From: Collinsella sp. TF06-26
GTDB lineage: Bacteria > Actinomycetota > Coriobacteriia > Coriobacteriales > Coriobacteriaceae
DNA length: 64,000 nucleotides
Assembly (NCBI RefSeq): GCF_002232035.1
Contig: NZ_NKXR01000002.1
Span: 149,099 to 213,098, forward strand
Direction of reading: 5' to 3'
The notes beneath the pieces are model-generated. The model saw only the letters and a list, made by a program, of their open reading frames with translations, searched no databases and was not told the origin of the DNA. The stretch's first letter is position 1. Each line of letters begins with the position of its first letter. Below are positions 1 to 8,351 of this stretch, piece by piece. Both the position numbers and the translations under genes were made by a program.

Positions 1-2041
1 CAGCATCAAGCGCCTTGAGCACGTTGGCGGCGATGGCCTTGCCCTCGGGGCCACGCTGTGCCAGACGCACAAACCAACCGGAGGCGTTGACCACGTCGCG
101 CGCGATGGCAGCGAACGAATCGCGGCCCACGCGACGAAGCGCATACCGCAGCACCTCGCGGGCGCGCGTCACGAGCGGCAAGTCTTGCAAACCCGGCACG
201 TCGAAATCGCTCATGATGCCCGCGTCGATATTCCGGCGCGAGGTCTCCCCCGTCTCGCTATCGAGCTTGGTCGCCAGCGCCAGGAACTCCTGGGCGCCGA
301 GCGCAAACATCGGCGAGGCGAGCAGCGGCATAAGGCCCTGCGCCGTATCGGCCGGGTTGGCGAGCGCGCAGACTAGGGCGCGCACCGTCTGCACCTCGGC
401 TGCCTGGGCAAAGACCGAGCCACCCGCGATCACGCAGTCGAGCCCCTGGTCGCGGAAAGCCTGGGCATAAACGTCGGCGTTTGTCATGCGGCCCAGCAGC
501 AGCACCATGCCGCCCTGGGGCTGGCCGGCATCGGCAAGCGCGCGGAACCGCTCCGCGATCGCGCGGGCCTTGGCCTGTGTGCGCTCCTGCGTACTGCCGC
601 CGGCAACAAAGAGCGCCTGGCGACGCGAGGCGTCCGCTACCAGCGTGTCCTTGCGGCCGTCGCTCGCCTCAAGATCCAAAAAGCCCTGCATGAGGCCGCC
701 GTCATCGCCGTCGAAGACGCGTGCCACGTAACGCAGCACCTCGTCATGGCTGCGGAAGTTGCGCACGAGCTTGACGAGCTCGCCGGCGGGGACATCGGCA
801 GCAGCGCCAGCGACGGCCGCCGCCTCGGCCGTCCCCGAGGCGTCCACTTTGCGCTCCTGGCGGCGGAAGACCTCGACCTCGGCGCCGCGGAAACGATAGA
901 TCGACTGCTGTGCATCGCCCACGGTACACAGCGCACGCTCGCCCGCGCCGGTCAGGTAACGGATCAGGTCGACCTGCATCTGGTCGGTATCCTGAAACTC
1001 ATCGATCATGACCATCTTAAAGCGGCCCTCGTATGCCTCTCGGATGGCCGGGTAATCGCGCAGGGCCTCGTAGGCCATGCGCAGCAGGTCGTTGTTGTCG
1101 AGGGCAGACTGGGCAGCCTTGAGCGCGCGGTACTCAGCCTCTACAGAGCGGGCCAAGCCCACCAGCGCATCGAGCGCCGGACCGCCGCAGGCAAGCACGA
1201 TATTGATAAACGCATCGGCAGCCTCGGCCTTGAGCAGCTCGACCTGCTCCTTGGGGAACGCCTTGCTCGCGCGCGGCATGGTGCACGACATCATGAGTCG
1301 TGCCGCATCGGCCATGGTCTTGCCGCTCGCCTCGAACGCGTCGATGGCATCGAGCGCCATCTGCGCTTTCTCGGTCGCGGCCTTGCTCGCACCCAACGCC
1401 GCGCGATAGGCGTCGGCAAGCGCAGAGGTGTCGGCCTGGCCGCGCGCCACGCACACATCGTCCATGCCGCCCGGCAGCTGGCTCGATAGCTCCAGCAGGT
1501 CGCGCACCAGACCTTTGATGGTGGTACCGGCGCCAAACGGCCCGCCCTCGCCCGCCATGGGATACCAAGCGTAGAGGGCCTTAAGCGAGGCGGCGAGCTC
1601 AGGCGCGGCATCGGGCGCCGTCGCGCGCCCCAGCACATGCTCGACAGCCTGATCCATAAGCTCATCGGTATCGGTGAGCACCGTGAATTCGGGATCGATG
1701 CCCAGCTCCAGCGCGTGCGTGCGCAGGATACGCGAGCACATACCGTGAATGGTCGAAATCCAAGCGTCGTCGACGGTCAGGGCCTCTTCGTCCATACCCT
1801 CTTCGATAAGCGCGCGGCGCACACGGTCGCGAATCTCGGCCGCGGCGTCTTTGGTAAAGGTAATGGCGAGCACCTGGTCCAGGTGCTCGACAAACGGACC
1901 GGATTCGGGCGAGAGCGCGTAGACGATGCGGCGCGTGAGGGTAAAGGTCTTGCCCGAGCCGGCGCCCGCCGAGACAAACAGCGGACGGTCGAGCGTTTTG
2001 ACGATCTGCAGCTGTTGCGGCATCAAAGTCGAAAGATCCAT
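1..2041 (-). CDS. UvrD/AddA-like helicase, 3' end cut by window
   Basis: Superfamily 1 ATP-dependent DNA helicase of the AddA/RecB type. It would unwind double-strand DNA ends for recombination repair together with the nuclease encoded just upstream. Visible from translation: Walker A SAGAGSGKT at residues 24-32, an IDEFQDTD Walker B at about 346-353, and a QSIYRFRGAE helicase motif near 378. About 680 residues are visible and the C-terminus, where an AddA nuclease domain would lie, is beyond position 1. The start ATG at 2041 lies 3 nt after the stop of the upstream nuclease gene, so the two are probably co-transcribed and coupled. Family is clear. The exact AddA assignment rests on the partner gene. 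Confidence 0.85.
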   Translation of the reverse strand, partial: MDLSTLMPQQLQIVKTLDRPLFVSAGAGSGKTFTLTRRIVYALSPESGPFVEHLDQVLAITFTKDAAAEIRDRVRRALIEEGMDEEALTVDDAWISTIHGMCSRILRTHALELGIDPEFTVLTDTDELMDQAVEHVLGRATAPDAAPELAASLKALYAWYPMAGEGGPFGAGTTIKGLVRDLLELSSQLPGGMDDVCVARGQADTSALADAYRAALGASKAATEKAQMALDAIDAFEASGKTMADAARLMMSCTMPRASKAFPKEQVELLKAEAADAFINIVLACGGPALDALVGLARSVEAEYRALKAAQSALDNNDLLRMAYEALRDYPAIREAYEGRFKMVMIDEFQDTDQMQVDLIRYLTGAGERALCTVGDAQQSIYRFRGAEVEVFRRQERKVDASGTAEAAAVAGAAADVPAGELVKLVRNFRSHDEVLRYVARVFDGDDGGLMQGFLDLEASDGRKDTLVADASRRQALFVAGGSTQERTQAKARAIAERFRALADAGQPQGGMVLLLGRMTNADVYAQAFRDQGLDCVIAGGSVFAQAAEVQTVRALVCALANPADTAQGLMPLLASPMFALGAQEFLALATKLDSETGETSRRNIDAGIMSDFDVPGLQDLPLVTRAREVLRYALRRVGRDSFAAIARDVVNASGWFVRLAQRGPEGKAIAANVLKALDA

Positions 2042-2044
2042 GGT

Positions 2045-5000
2045 CTACACGTCCCTCCTTACAAACGTTCCTTCGTGGTTATACGAGCAGCGCGCATGCG
2101 CGGCCTGAGCCGACGTCGGGTCGACGGCGGCAACGTTGCCCGCCTCGAGCTCGCGCAGACGCTCGGCAATGCCGGTCTCCACGCGATCGAGCAGCGCATC
2201 GAAGTCCATGTTGCCGCCCTCGCCGGGAAAGCCCTTCTTAAGGCCTGGGATGCGGCCGTCGCCGCGCTCTTCCTCAAGCAACTCGGCGCTCGCCGCACCG
2301 CGCAGCGCGGGCTTGCCGCCCTTGGTCGAAAAATAGAGTGCGGCGCGGGTATCCAGATCCAGAGCCCGGCGCATGGCCTGCGCGTAGATGAGTGTCTGAG
2401 TATGGGGCGGCAACCAGCGCGGGTCGTCGATGGGGGCCTCGCCCGACTCCTCGTCGCGCACCGTGGGATCGGCGAGCTTAAACTCCTCGACACCCGAACG
2501 ATGCTTGTAGTCGATTACCACGGCGCGATTCTCGGCATCCACATCCACGCGGTCGATGCGCCCGCCGAGCGGCCAGCCGGCATACTCGACCTGGAGCTCG
2601 TTGAACGCAAACTCCAGGTAGCGCGGCGCGAAGGGCGCGAGCGCCTCGGACTCGTAGGCAAGCACACCCTCCAGCTGCGGCAAAATCTCGGCCACCTGGC
2701 GCTCCTCCACTGGAGAGAGCGGCACCAGCGGGCCCTCGGTACCGCGCTTGCCGGCGTGCTCGGCCAGGGTCTCGGCAAAGACCTCGTGCAGCAGCTCCTT
2801 CGCGCGCGGCAGATTCATGGGCGTCACGCGCTCCATGCCCTCCTGGGGCAGACGGGCATGCAAGTGCTCCAGCATGTCATGGACAAAGTTGCCCTTCTCC
2901 ATGTTGCCAAAGCCCGCATCGATGGACTGAGGTTTGACGCGATACGAGACGAACCAGCATAACGGGCAGGCGGAATAGGCCTCGATCTGCGAGGCGGACG
3001 TCAGGCGCGGCACGAGTGGCGCGTCCTCGCCCTCGCCATCGCGACGACGCAGGACCAAATACGGCACGGCCTCGGCACTCAGATGCTGAGGGGCTTCACA
3101 GGCCACGCGCTCGCGCTTGAGACCTTCGCCCGCCGCGGGATCGAAGTCCCTTACGATATCACCCTCACCCACGCACTTCGCCTTGTCGGCGCCAGCGGTC
3201 TTAGCGTCGTCAGCTGCTTTAGCAGCTTCAGCGGCCTCGGCAGCGCCAGCGGCCTCGGCATGCGCCCGCAACTCAGTCCACACGGCAGCCGGGTAGCACT
3301 CGCGCGCCTGGCGATCGTGCGTCACGCGGGCAAGCGTAACCGGACCGCGCGCGGCCTGCATCGCGCGACCAAAGCGTACGCGCAACAAGGCGGCAGGCTC
3401 AAGCGTCACACCGCTGCGATCTAACTCTGCCGTCAGCGTGGCCAGCGGGCCCTCCTCATGTGAGAGCGGATAACTGTCCAGGTCGACGTCGGCAAGCAGC
3501 ACGGCATCGTAGCTATCGGGGCGCAGGCCTGCCGCATCGGCAAGCGATGCAAAGCGCACTTGGGCGCGCGGCGCGCGGTCGACCTCGTAGGTCTCGTAAT
3601 CGTAGGCGGTGCTACGCTTGTCTACCTTGGTGCGAATGCCATCGAGCACGGGCACGGTCGCGGCCTGCGATACGTCGAGCGCGCGAGCATCGTTCATAAG
3701 GATGTCGATGACGTGGCGCAGCAGAGCCACCTCCGCCTGGCGACGGGCTTGGCCATCCAAGCTGCCCAGCGAGCGATCGGGCAACCCCTCGGCAACGGCA
3801 AGCATGGCCTTGAGCGCCGTCACGGGCTTGTCACGCCACAGCGCCTGGAACACGTCCGAGACCACGCACGGCACGTTCTTAAACCAGTTCTCGTCGCTCG
3901 CCGCCTTGCGCGCGCCCCTCACCTGGCCTTGGACGCTCTGCAGCAGGCTCTTAACGCCCGCGGTAGTCTTGCTGCGCGAGAGACGCATATTCTTATCGAA
4001 GGTACGGGCATTGACGGCATCAGCGCCCGAAAGCGGACTGTAAATCCAGTCGGTAAGCTCCGGCGCGGGCCACCACTCAGTCTTAGAAGCTGCCCCTTCG
4101 TCGGCGGCCTTCATACGCTCGATCAGGTTGGCGAGCGCCGTGAACTGCCTGCCCGCAATGGATTGAGAAAACGCCGTGAACTCAACTGTCTCGGCAGCGA
4201 TATGACGAGCCGCCAGACGAGAGGCGAGCTCACCGAACAGCTGGGGTGCCCGGGCAGAAACAACGAGCACGCGTACGGGGTCGGCGGGCGTTGCAGCAGC
4301 CTTATCGTCCTTGGACTCCTTGTGCGTTTTCACCAACTTATCGATGGCGTCCGCATAAGCATGGGCACGGGCATGGGGGCCGGCGACCTCAATAAAGGCA
4401 GGCTGAGCGGCGGTCCCGCAAGCGGCATCAGACGCGACGGCGTCCTCCCTCAGCGGCGCGGCCTCGAACAGCACACCGCGGGCATCAAATGCCGCGGCAA
4501 GCTCCTCGCGCATCGCCGCCTGCTCGCAGGCAAGCAGTACGACGACCTCTCCCCCATTGTTCGCCACGGCAGACAGCAGCTCGAGCAGGCCGTGCGTAAA
4601 CGACGTGATACCGCGCACGCATACGGCGCGGGTGCACGCCGGCAGGTTATCGGCCAGGGCATCGGCCATAATGTCAGCCGCCTCGCAGGGCTCGACCATA
4701 TCTCGACGGTCCAAACCACCCGCGTAGGCACGCAAAAGCTCGAACACACGAGCCTCGGCATCGCTTTTTGGCTCAGGCTGGCAATTGTTACCACGGCATC
4801 GCTCGGTACCCGTCCCTGCAACGCCCGGCAACACGTCGCGGGCCATGCGCGCAAGCATGCGCACTGTGCCCTGGCTGCGCGAAAGCGGCTGCAGGTCGGC
4901 ATCGTCGAGACGCGTGACCATGTCCGAAAACAGCATCTGACGCTGCAGGTTGTCGACGAAACCGCGCCCGTCGCCCAAAAGCTCCCACAGCGAGCGAAGC

Positions 5001-5197
5001 CACGATGTAGGCGTCTTGTAGTCAATACCCAGCGAAACGCCGGCTTCCGCCGCATCATGACGGCACAGGTCGAGCTCAGCAAACGTTGGCGCCAGCAGCA
5101 CGGCACGCCCGTGGCGGGCAATAAGGTCGGCAAGCAGCGCCGCCTCGGCATCGCTCAAATCCGCGCCGGCGTTGGTGGTATAGATTCGAACAGGCAT
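2045..5197 (-). CDS. AddB-like PD-(D/E)XK nuclease
   Basis: Large protein (1050 aa) with a C-terminal RecB-type PD-(D/E)XK nuclease domain: GGRIDRVDVD followed by VVIDYKHRSG, with the catalytic D-Y-K at about residues 896-898. A CPLCWF motif near 715-725 resembles the start of this nuclease domain in AddB/RecB proteins. The N-terminal part looks like the inactivated helicase-like portion of AddB, with no good Walker A. A repeat of short Ala/Glu/Lys motifs near residues 645-670 suggests a flexible linker. SD GGAGG stands 3 nt before the ATG. The helicase gene follows after 3 nt. Known role of the family: resection of DNA ends; assignment here is by domain and pairing. Confidence 0.8.
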   Translation of the reverse strand: MPVRIYTTNAGADLSDAEAALLADLIARHGRAVLLAPTFAELDLCRHDAAEAGVSLGIDYKTPTSWLRSLWELLGDGRGFVDNLQRQMLFSDMVTRLDDADLQPLSRSQGTVRMLARMARDVLPGVAGTGTERCRGNNCQPEPKSDAEARVFELLRAYAGGLDRRDMVEPCEAADIMADALADNLPACTRAVCVRGITSFTHGLLELLSAVANNGGEVVVLLACEQAAMREELAAAFDARGVLFEAAPLREDAVASDAACGTAAQPAFIEVAGPHARAHAYADAIDKLVKTHKESKDDKAAATPADPVRVLVVSARAPQLFGELASRLAARHIAAETVEFTAFSQSIAGRQFTALANLIERMKAADEGAASKTEWWPAPELTDWIYSPLSGADAVNARTFDKNMRLSRSKTTAGVKSLLQSVQGQVRGARKAASDENWFKNVPCVVSDVFQALWRDKPVTALKAMLAVAEGLPDRSLGSLDGQARRQAEVALLRHVIDILMNDARALDVSQAATVPVLDGIRTKVDKRSTAYDYETYEVDRAPRAQVRFASLADAAGLRPDSYDAVLLADVDLDSYPLSHEEGPLATLTAELDRSGVTLEPAALLRVRFGRAMQAARGPVTLARVTHDRQARECYPAAVWTELRAHAEAAGAAEAAEAAKAADDAKTAGADKAKCVGEGDIVRDFDPAAGEGLKRERVACEAPQHLSAEAVPYLVLRRRDGEGEDAPLVPRLTSASQIEAYSACPLCWFVSYRVKPQSIDAGFGNMEKGNFVHDMLEHLHARLPQEGMERVTPMNLPRAKELLHEVFAETLAEHAGKRGTEGPLVPLSPVEERQVAEILPQLEGVLAYESEALAPFAPRYLEFAFNELQVEYAGWPLGGRIDRVDVDAENRAVVIDYKHRSGVEEFKLADPTVRDEESGEAPIDDPRWLPPHTQTLIYAQAMRRALDLDTRAALYFSTKGGKPALRGAASAELLEEERGDGRIPGLKKGFPGEGGNMDFDALLDRVETGIAERLRELEAGNVAAVDPTSAQAAHARCSYNHEGTFVRRDV

Positions 5198-5279
5198 GGT
5201 CCTCCACTCAAACCGTTCGCAATATTCAATGTTTCCATCCTACCCGCCCGCGCGGACAGATTTGCCCCACGCCAACAGA

Positions 5280-5368
5280 TTTGACCCCTTGGAGACGGAG
5301 GAAAATGGATCACCGAGGAGGTCAGTCTAACCCAGCGATCCGTTTTCCTCCGTCCCCAAAGGATCAAA
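5280..5368. repeat. 89-bp inverted repeat with 32-nt arms
   Basis: Left arm 5280-5311 and right arm 5337-5368 match as an inverted repeat at about 28 of 32 positions, with core GACGGAGGAAAA. Related half-sites with the same core occur near 43968-43987 and, inverted, near 51529-51560, each next to a terminator. It lies between the nuclease start and the yerC terminator. Function unknown; probably a dispersed intergenic element. Confidence 0.75.
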
Positions 5369-5392
5369 AAACCGCCCCCGAAGGGACGGTTC
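5364..5392 (-). terminator. Intrinsic terminator of yerC-like gene
   Basis: On the minus strand AACCGTCCC, a TTCG tetraloop and GGGGCGGTT are followed directly by a run of T. It lies 27 nt after the stop of the YerC-like gene. Confidence 0.85.
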
Positions 5393-5418
5393 TGCGCAAT
5401 TCGTTTGTTGCCGCTGGC

Positions 5419-5718
5419 CTACTCGCCATCCTCCAGTTTGATGAGGATCTTGCGATAGCCGCCGTACTCGCCGTTGAGTGCCTTTGAAACGCGGCTCACC
5501 GTAGTGGACGAAGCGCCGGTGCGGGCCTGAACCTCAACATAAGGCTCGCCCTCATCCAGATAACGCGCAACCTGCAGACGTTGCGAAAGATCGCAGATCT
5601 CGCGCGGCGTGCAGATATCGGTCAAAAACGCCTGGATATCCTTCTCGTCATCCAAAAGACTAAATGCGTGGACCAGCTGCTTGACATCAGGCTTGTCAAA
5701 CATGTTCTCGATATTCAT
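5419..5718 (-). CDS. yerC: YerC/YecD family TrpR-like regulator
   Basis: Protein of 99 aa matching the YerC/YecD branch of the TrpR-like helix-turn-helix superfamily. The HTH lies at about residues 57-80 (YVEVQARTGASSTTVSRVSKAL). The N-terminal helix reads VKQLVHAFSLLDDEKDIQAFL, typical of the family. Members are small DNA-binding proteins of unknown ligand; the gene is monocistronic here with its own terminator. Length is normal. The target cannot be told from the sequence. Confidence 0.88.
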   Translation of the reverse strand: MNIENMFDKPDVKQLVHAFSLLDDEKDIQAFLTDICTPREICDLSQRLQVARYLDEGEPYVEVQARTGASSTTVSRVSKALNGEYGGYRKILIKLEDGE

Positions 5719-6042
5719 CGATCACCGCCAAACCCGCCAAAAGGCATCGAAGTTGATACTGACATCGGGCATCGTTCGCCCGTTCTATGCAATAGGGCAA
5801 CGCGTGTGGCTTTTGCCCGTAGCAGTTTAGCACACCACCAAACTAAAGCGACAAAACTCTCTGCCAGCGGCGCGTTTTTCAGGACGAACGCCGTTTTGAA
5901 ACCGAATGCGCACGTAAGCTCCACGAATATCTGAGACAATGGGCGGCCGAACAAGGCGGCACACCCGAGCGGCCGTCCAAGCTGCCGCAGCAAACCGCTT
6001 CACGCGACACCGACGCACCCTGCGCAAGAAAGGATTCACACC
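5719..6042. other. Gene-free divergent intergenic region
   Basis: About 320 bp between the divergent yerC-like gene and the small membrane protein gene. It must hold both promoters, but I see no convincing -35/-10 pair and no repeat element. SD AAGGA stands 8 nt before the ATG at 6043. Confidence 0.5.
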
Positions 6043-6408
6043 ATGCGCTTTATGCTTAACTGGCTCTTTACCTCGATCGCCATCGCGATTGCCACGTTCC
6101 TCGTCCCCGGCATCCAGCCCTTCGGTTTTGCCGAGGCCTGGGTCTGTTTCGCCTTCGTGGGACTGTTCCTGAACATCGTCGATTCGCTCGTCAAGCCGTT
6201 TCTGACGGTTATCTCGCTGCCGCTCACGATCATTACGCTGGGTATTTTTCAGCTCGTAGTCAACAGCTTTATGCTCGAGCTGGCCAGCTATCTGTCGGTC
6301 AATCTGCTGGGCGCGGGTATCTCCATCGCCAGCTTTGGATCGGCCTTTATGGGCAGCATCCTGGTGTCCATCATGCGCAGCATTCTCGATAGCATCGCCG
6401 AGGGCTAA
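6043..6408 (+). CDS. Phage-holin-like family 4 membrane protein
   Basis: Protein of 121 aa with four hydrophobic segments at about residues 3-22, 30-50, 55-80 and 88-110. It contains the FVGLFLNIVDSLVKPFLTVISLPLTIITLG core typical of PF04020 (phage holin family 4, superfamily IV), given here only as family recognition. These chromosomal proteins are common in Actinobacteria and are not evidence of a prophage. Function in the cell is unknown. A strong terminator follows. Start chosen from AAGGA at a good distance. Confidence 0.8.
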   Translation: MRFMLNWLFTSIAIAIATFLVPGIQPFGFAEAWVCFAFVGLFLNIVDSLVKPFLTVISLPLTIITLGIFQLVVNSFMLELASYLSVNLLGAGISIASFGSAFMGSILVSIMRSILDSIAEG

Positions 6409-6449
6409 AACGGCCATTCCGGCCGCGCCCGTCTCAACAGCCCAAAACG

Positions 6450-6482
6450 AAGGCCGCCCATCGCAAAAATGGGCGGCCTTCT
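6450..6482 (+). terminator. Terminator after holin-like gene
   Basis: AAGGCCGCCCAT and ATGGGCGGCCTT form a perfect 12-bp stem with a 7-nt A-rich loop, 42 nt after the stop codon. The tail is CTTATTT. Confidence 0.85.
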
Positions 6483-6550
6483 TATTTGCCAAGTCTCAAA
6501 GGGCGAGAGAATCTGCCATTTCCACCCTGTCCCCACATGGCAGGTGTGGG

Positions 6551-6979
6551 TTAGATGACGTAATCGTAGCCTTCATTGGGAGCGACAAGTTGATCGAGCG
6601 TCACACCGTCGAGGTAGTCGTTGATGAGCTTGTCAAGGTTCTTCCACACGTCGAGCGTGGGGCACTCATCAGATCGCGAGCAACCCTTGCAGTCGCCATC
6701 CAGGCAGGCGACCGGCGCCAGGCTGCCCTCGGTCAGGCGCAAGATCTCGCCCACCGTGTACTGCTCGGGCGGGCGCGTAAGCACGTAGCCGCCGCCCTTG
6801 CCGCGCATGCCCGAGAGCATATTGGCGCGCACGAGCGTCGCCAGAATATTCTCGAGGTACTTCTCCGAAATCCCCTGGCGCGCCGCGATCTCTTTGAGCG
6901 GGATGCGACCGGCCGCCTGATGCTCGGCCAGGTCGACCATAACGCGCAGGGCATATCTGCCCTTTGTGGAAACCAACAT
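6551..6979 (-). CDS. Rrf2 family regulator with four cysteines
   Basis: Rrf2-type winged HTH repressor, 142 aa. The start MLVSTKGRYALRVMVDLAEH and the recognition helix region at residues 28-48 (LKEIAARQGISEKYLENILATL) are characteristic. Four cysteines C92, C97, C100 and C106 could bind an Fe-S cluster as in IscR, though CymR-like members control cysteine genes without one. It is divergent from cysK with 253 bp between the starts, so control of cysK in response to cysteine or Fe-S status is the natural inference. A nested dyad just downstream of the cysK promoter is a candidate site. SD AAAGG is 11 nt from the ATG. Confidence 0.9.
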   Translation of the reverse strand: MLVSTKGRYALRVMVDLAEHQAAGRIPLKEIAARQGISEKYLENILATLVRANMLSGMRGKGGGYVLTRPPEQYTVGEILRLTEGSLAPVACLDGDCKGCSRSDECPTLDVWKNLDKLINDYLDGVTLDQLVAPNEGYDYVI

Positions 6980-7096
6980 ATATAGTGCTGCCTTTCGGTC
7001 TTTTAGTCCGTTGAAATTCTAGCCGAAAAATTGGCTTTGAAAATACCCGTTCCGGTCAAGATGGTTAATCAACTTGCAATAATCTCCTATTTCCTA

Positions 7097-7125
7097 TTGC
7101 ATTACTAGGCTTTGGTGTCTACTAT
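7097..7125 (+). promoter_or_regulatory. Sigma-70 type promoter of cysK
   Basis: TTGCAT at 7097-7102, a 17-bp spacer, and TACTAT at 7120-7125. Transcription would start near 7132, leaving a leader of about 100 nt. Confidence 0.7.
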
Positions 7126-7134
7126 GCTTCCCAA

Positions 7135-7174
7135 CAGCTAAACGAACAACCTATAAGGTTTATGGGTTTAGCTG
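7135..7174. promoter_or_regulatory. Nested dyad, candidate Rrf2/CymR operator
   Basis: Outer arms CAGCTAAAC (7135-7143) and GTTTAGCTG (7166-7174) enclose inner arms AACCT (7148-7152) and AGGTT (7156-7160); both dyads centre at about 7154. The site begins at the predicted cysK transcription start, where a bound repressor would block initiation. The regulator is inferred from the divergent Rrf2 gene. A leader hairpin is the alternative reading. Confidence 0.55.
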
Positions 7175-7232
7175 CTAGACACACCGTAAAACCACACGGT
7201 ATCCAGTCATTTGAACACTTTGGAGGTTCATC

Positions 7233-8171
7233 ATGAGCAAGGTTTACACGTCCATCGATCAGCTTATCGGCCACACCCCGCTCCTGGAGCTCACCCACTT
7301 TGAGGCCGATGAGGACCTCAAGGCCCGCGTGCTCGTCAAGCTGGAATACTTCAACCCCGCCGGATCCGTTAAAGACCGCGTCGCCAAGAACATGATTGAC
7401 GAGGCCGAGAAGGCAGGCAAGCTCGTGCGTGGCGGCGACTACACCATCATCGAGCCCACGAGCGGCAACACCGGCGTCGGCATCGCCTCGGTGGCGGCCG
7501 CCCGCGGCTACAAGGTGATCATCACCATGCCCGAGACCATGTCCGTCGAGCGCCGCAAGCTGATGCAGGCATACGGTGCGCAGCTCGTGCTCACCGACGG
7601 CTCCAAAGGCATGAAGGGCGCTATCGCCAAGGCCGAAGAGTTGCAGAAGGAGACCCCCAACAGCATCATCGCCGGCCAGTTTGTGAACCCCGCGAACCCG
7701 GCCATTCACAAGGCCACGACCGGCCCCGAGATCTGGGACGACACCGACGGCAAGGTCGACATCTTCGTCGCCGGCGTCGGCACCGGCGGCACCGTGACCG
7801 GCGTGGGCGAGTTCCTCAAGGAGCAAAACCCCGAGATTCAGGTCGTCGCCGTCGAGCCCGCCACCTCCCCGGTGCTCTCTAAGGGCCAGGCCGGCCCGCA
7901 CAAGATCCAGGGTATCGGTGCCGGCTTTGTGCCCGACGTCCTCGACACCCAGGTCTACGACGAGATCATCCCCGTCGAGAACGACGACGCCTTTGCCACC
8001 GGCCGCGCCGTGGGCCACAAGGAGGGCGTGCTCGTGGGCATTTCGTCCGGCGCCGCCGTGTGGGCCGCACTGCAGCTGGCCAAGCGCCCCGAGAACGAGG
8101 GCAAGACCATCGTGGCGCTGCTCGCCGACACCGGCGAGCGCTACCTGTCCACGGCACTCTTCCAGGACTAG
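7233..8171 (+). CDS. cysK: Cysteine synthase A
   Basis: O-acetylserine (thiol)-lyase, 312 aa, a PLP enzyme making cysteine from O-acetylserine and sulfide in the cytoplasm. PLP lysine K47 lies in NPAGSVKDR. The TSGNTG loop at 76-81, the GTGGT phosphate-binding loop near 178-182 and a C-terminal SSGAA complete the family pattern. Length is standard. The start has a GGAGG SD 6 nt upstream. The gene has its own promoter and probable Rrf2 operator. mnmA, which consumes cysteine-derived sulfur, lies downstream. Confidence 0.96.
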   Translation: MSKVYTSIDQLIGHTPLLELTHFEADEDLKARVLVKLEYFNPAGSVKDRVAKNMIDEAEKAGKLVRGGDYTIIEPTSGNTGVGIASVAAARGYKVIITMPETMSVERRKLMQAYGAQLVLTDGSKGMKGAIAKAEELQKETPNSIIAGQFVNPANPAIHKATTGPEIWDDTDGKVDIFVAGVGTGGTVTGVGEFLKEQNPEIQVVAVEPATSPVLSKGQAGPHKIQGIGAGFVPDVLDTQVYDEIIPVENDDAFATGRAVGHKEGVLVGISSGAAVWAALQLAKRPENEGKTIVALLADTGERYLSTALFQD

Positions 8172-8271
8172 AGCTCTCGTTCTTAGAACGAGTCCAAGGC
8201 ACGCCGGTCTCCCCTCTCTTCTGGCAGCCTGAGCTCATCCCAACAGGGTGTCCCACAGGACGCCCGAACTT

Positions 8272-8322
8272 GCTACAATGTCTGCGGCGCGGAACCAGCC
8301 TCCCGCGCCGCTTTTCTTTTTT
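8272..8322 (+). promoter_or_regulatory. Extended -10 promoter and leader hairpin before mnmA
   Basis: TGCTACAAT at 8271-8279 is an extended -10 element; no clear -35 is seen. Starting within a few bases of the expected start site, GCGGCGCGG (8284-8292) pairs with CCGCGCCGC (8303-8311), followed by CTTTTCTTTTTT. This is a complete intrinsic terminator 30 nt before mnmA. It may end cysK transcripts, attenuate mnmA, or both. Confidence 0.6.
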
Positions 8323-8351
8323 GGCCACATGCCACCAAGGAGAACCTCCTC

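Noticed and set aside
6043..6408. Prophage indication from a holin-like gene
   Set aside because: Family 4 holin-like proteins are ordinary chromosomal genes in Actinobacteria, and no other phage gene is near.
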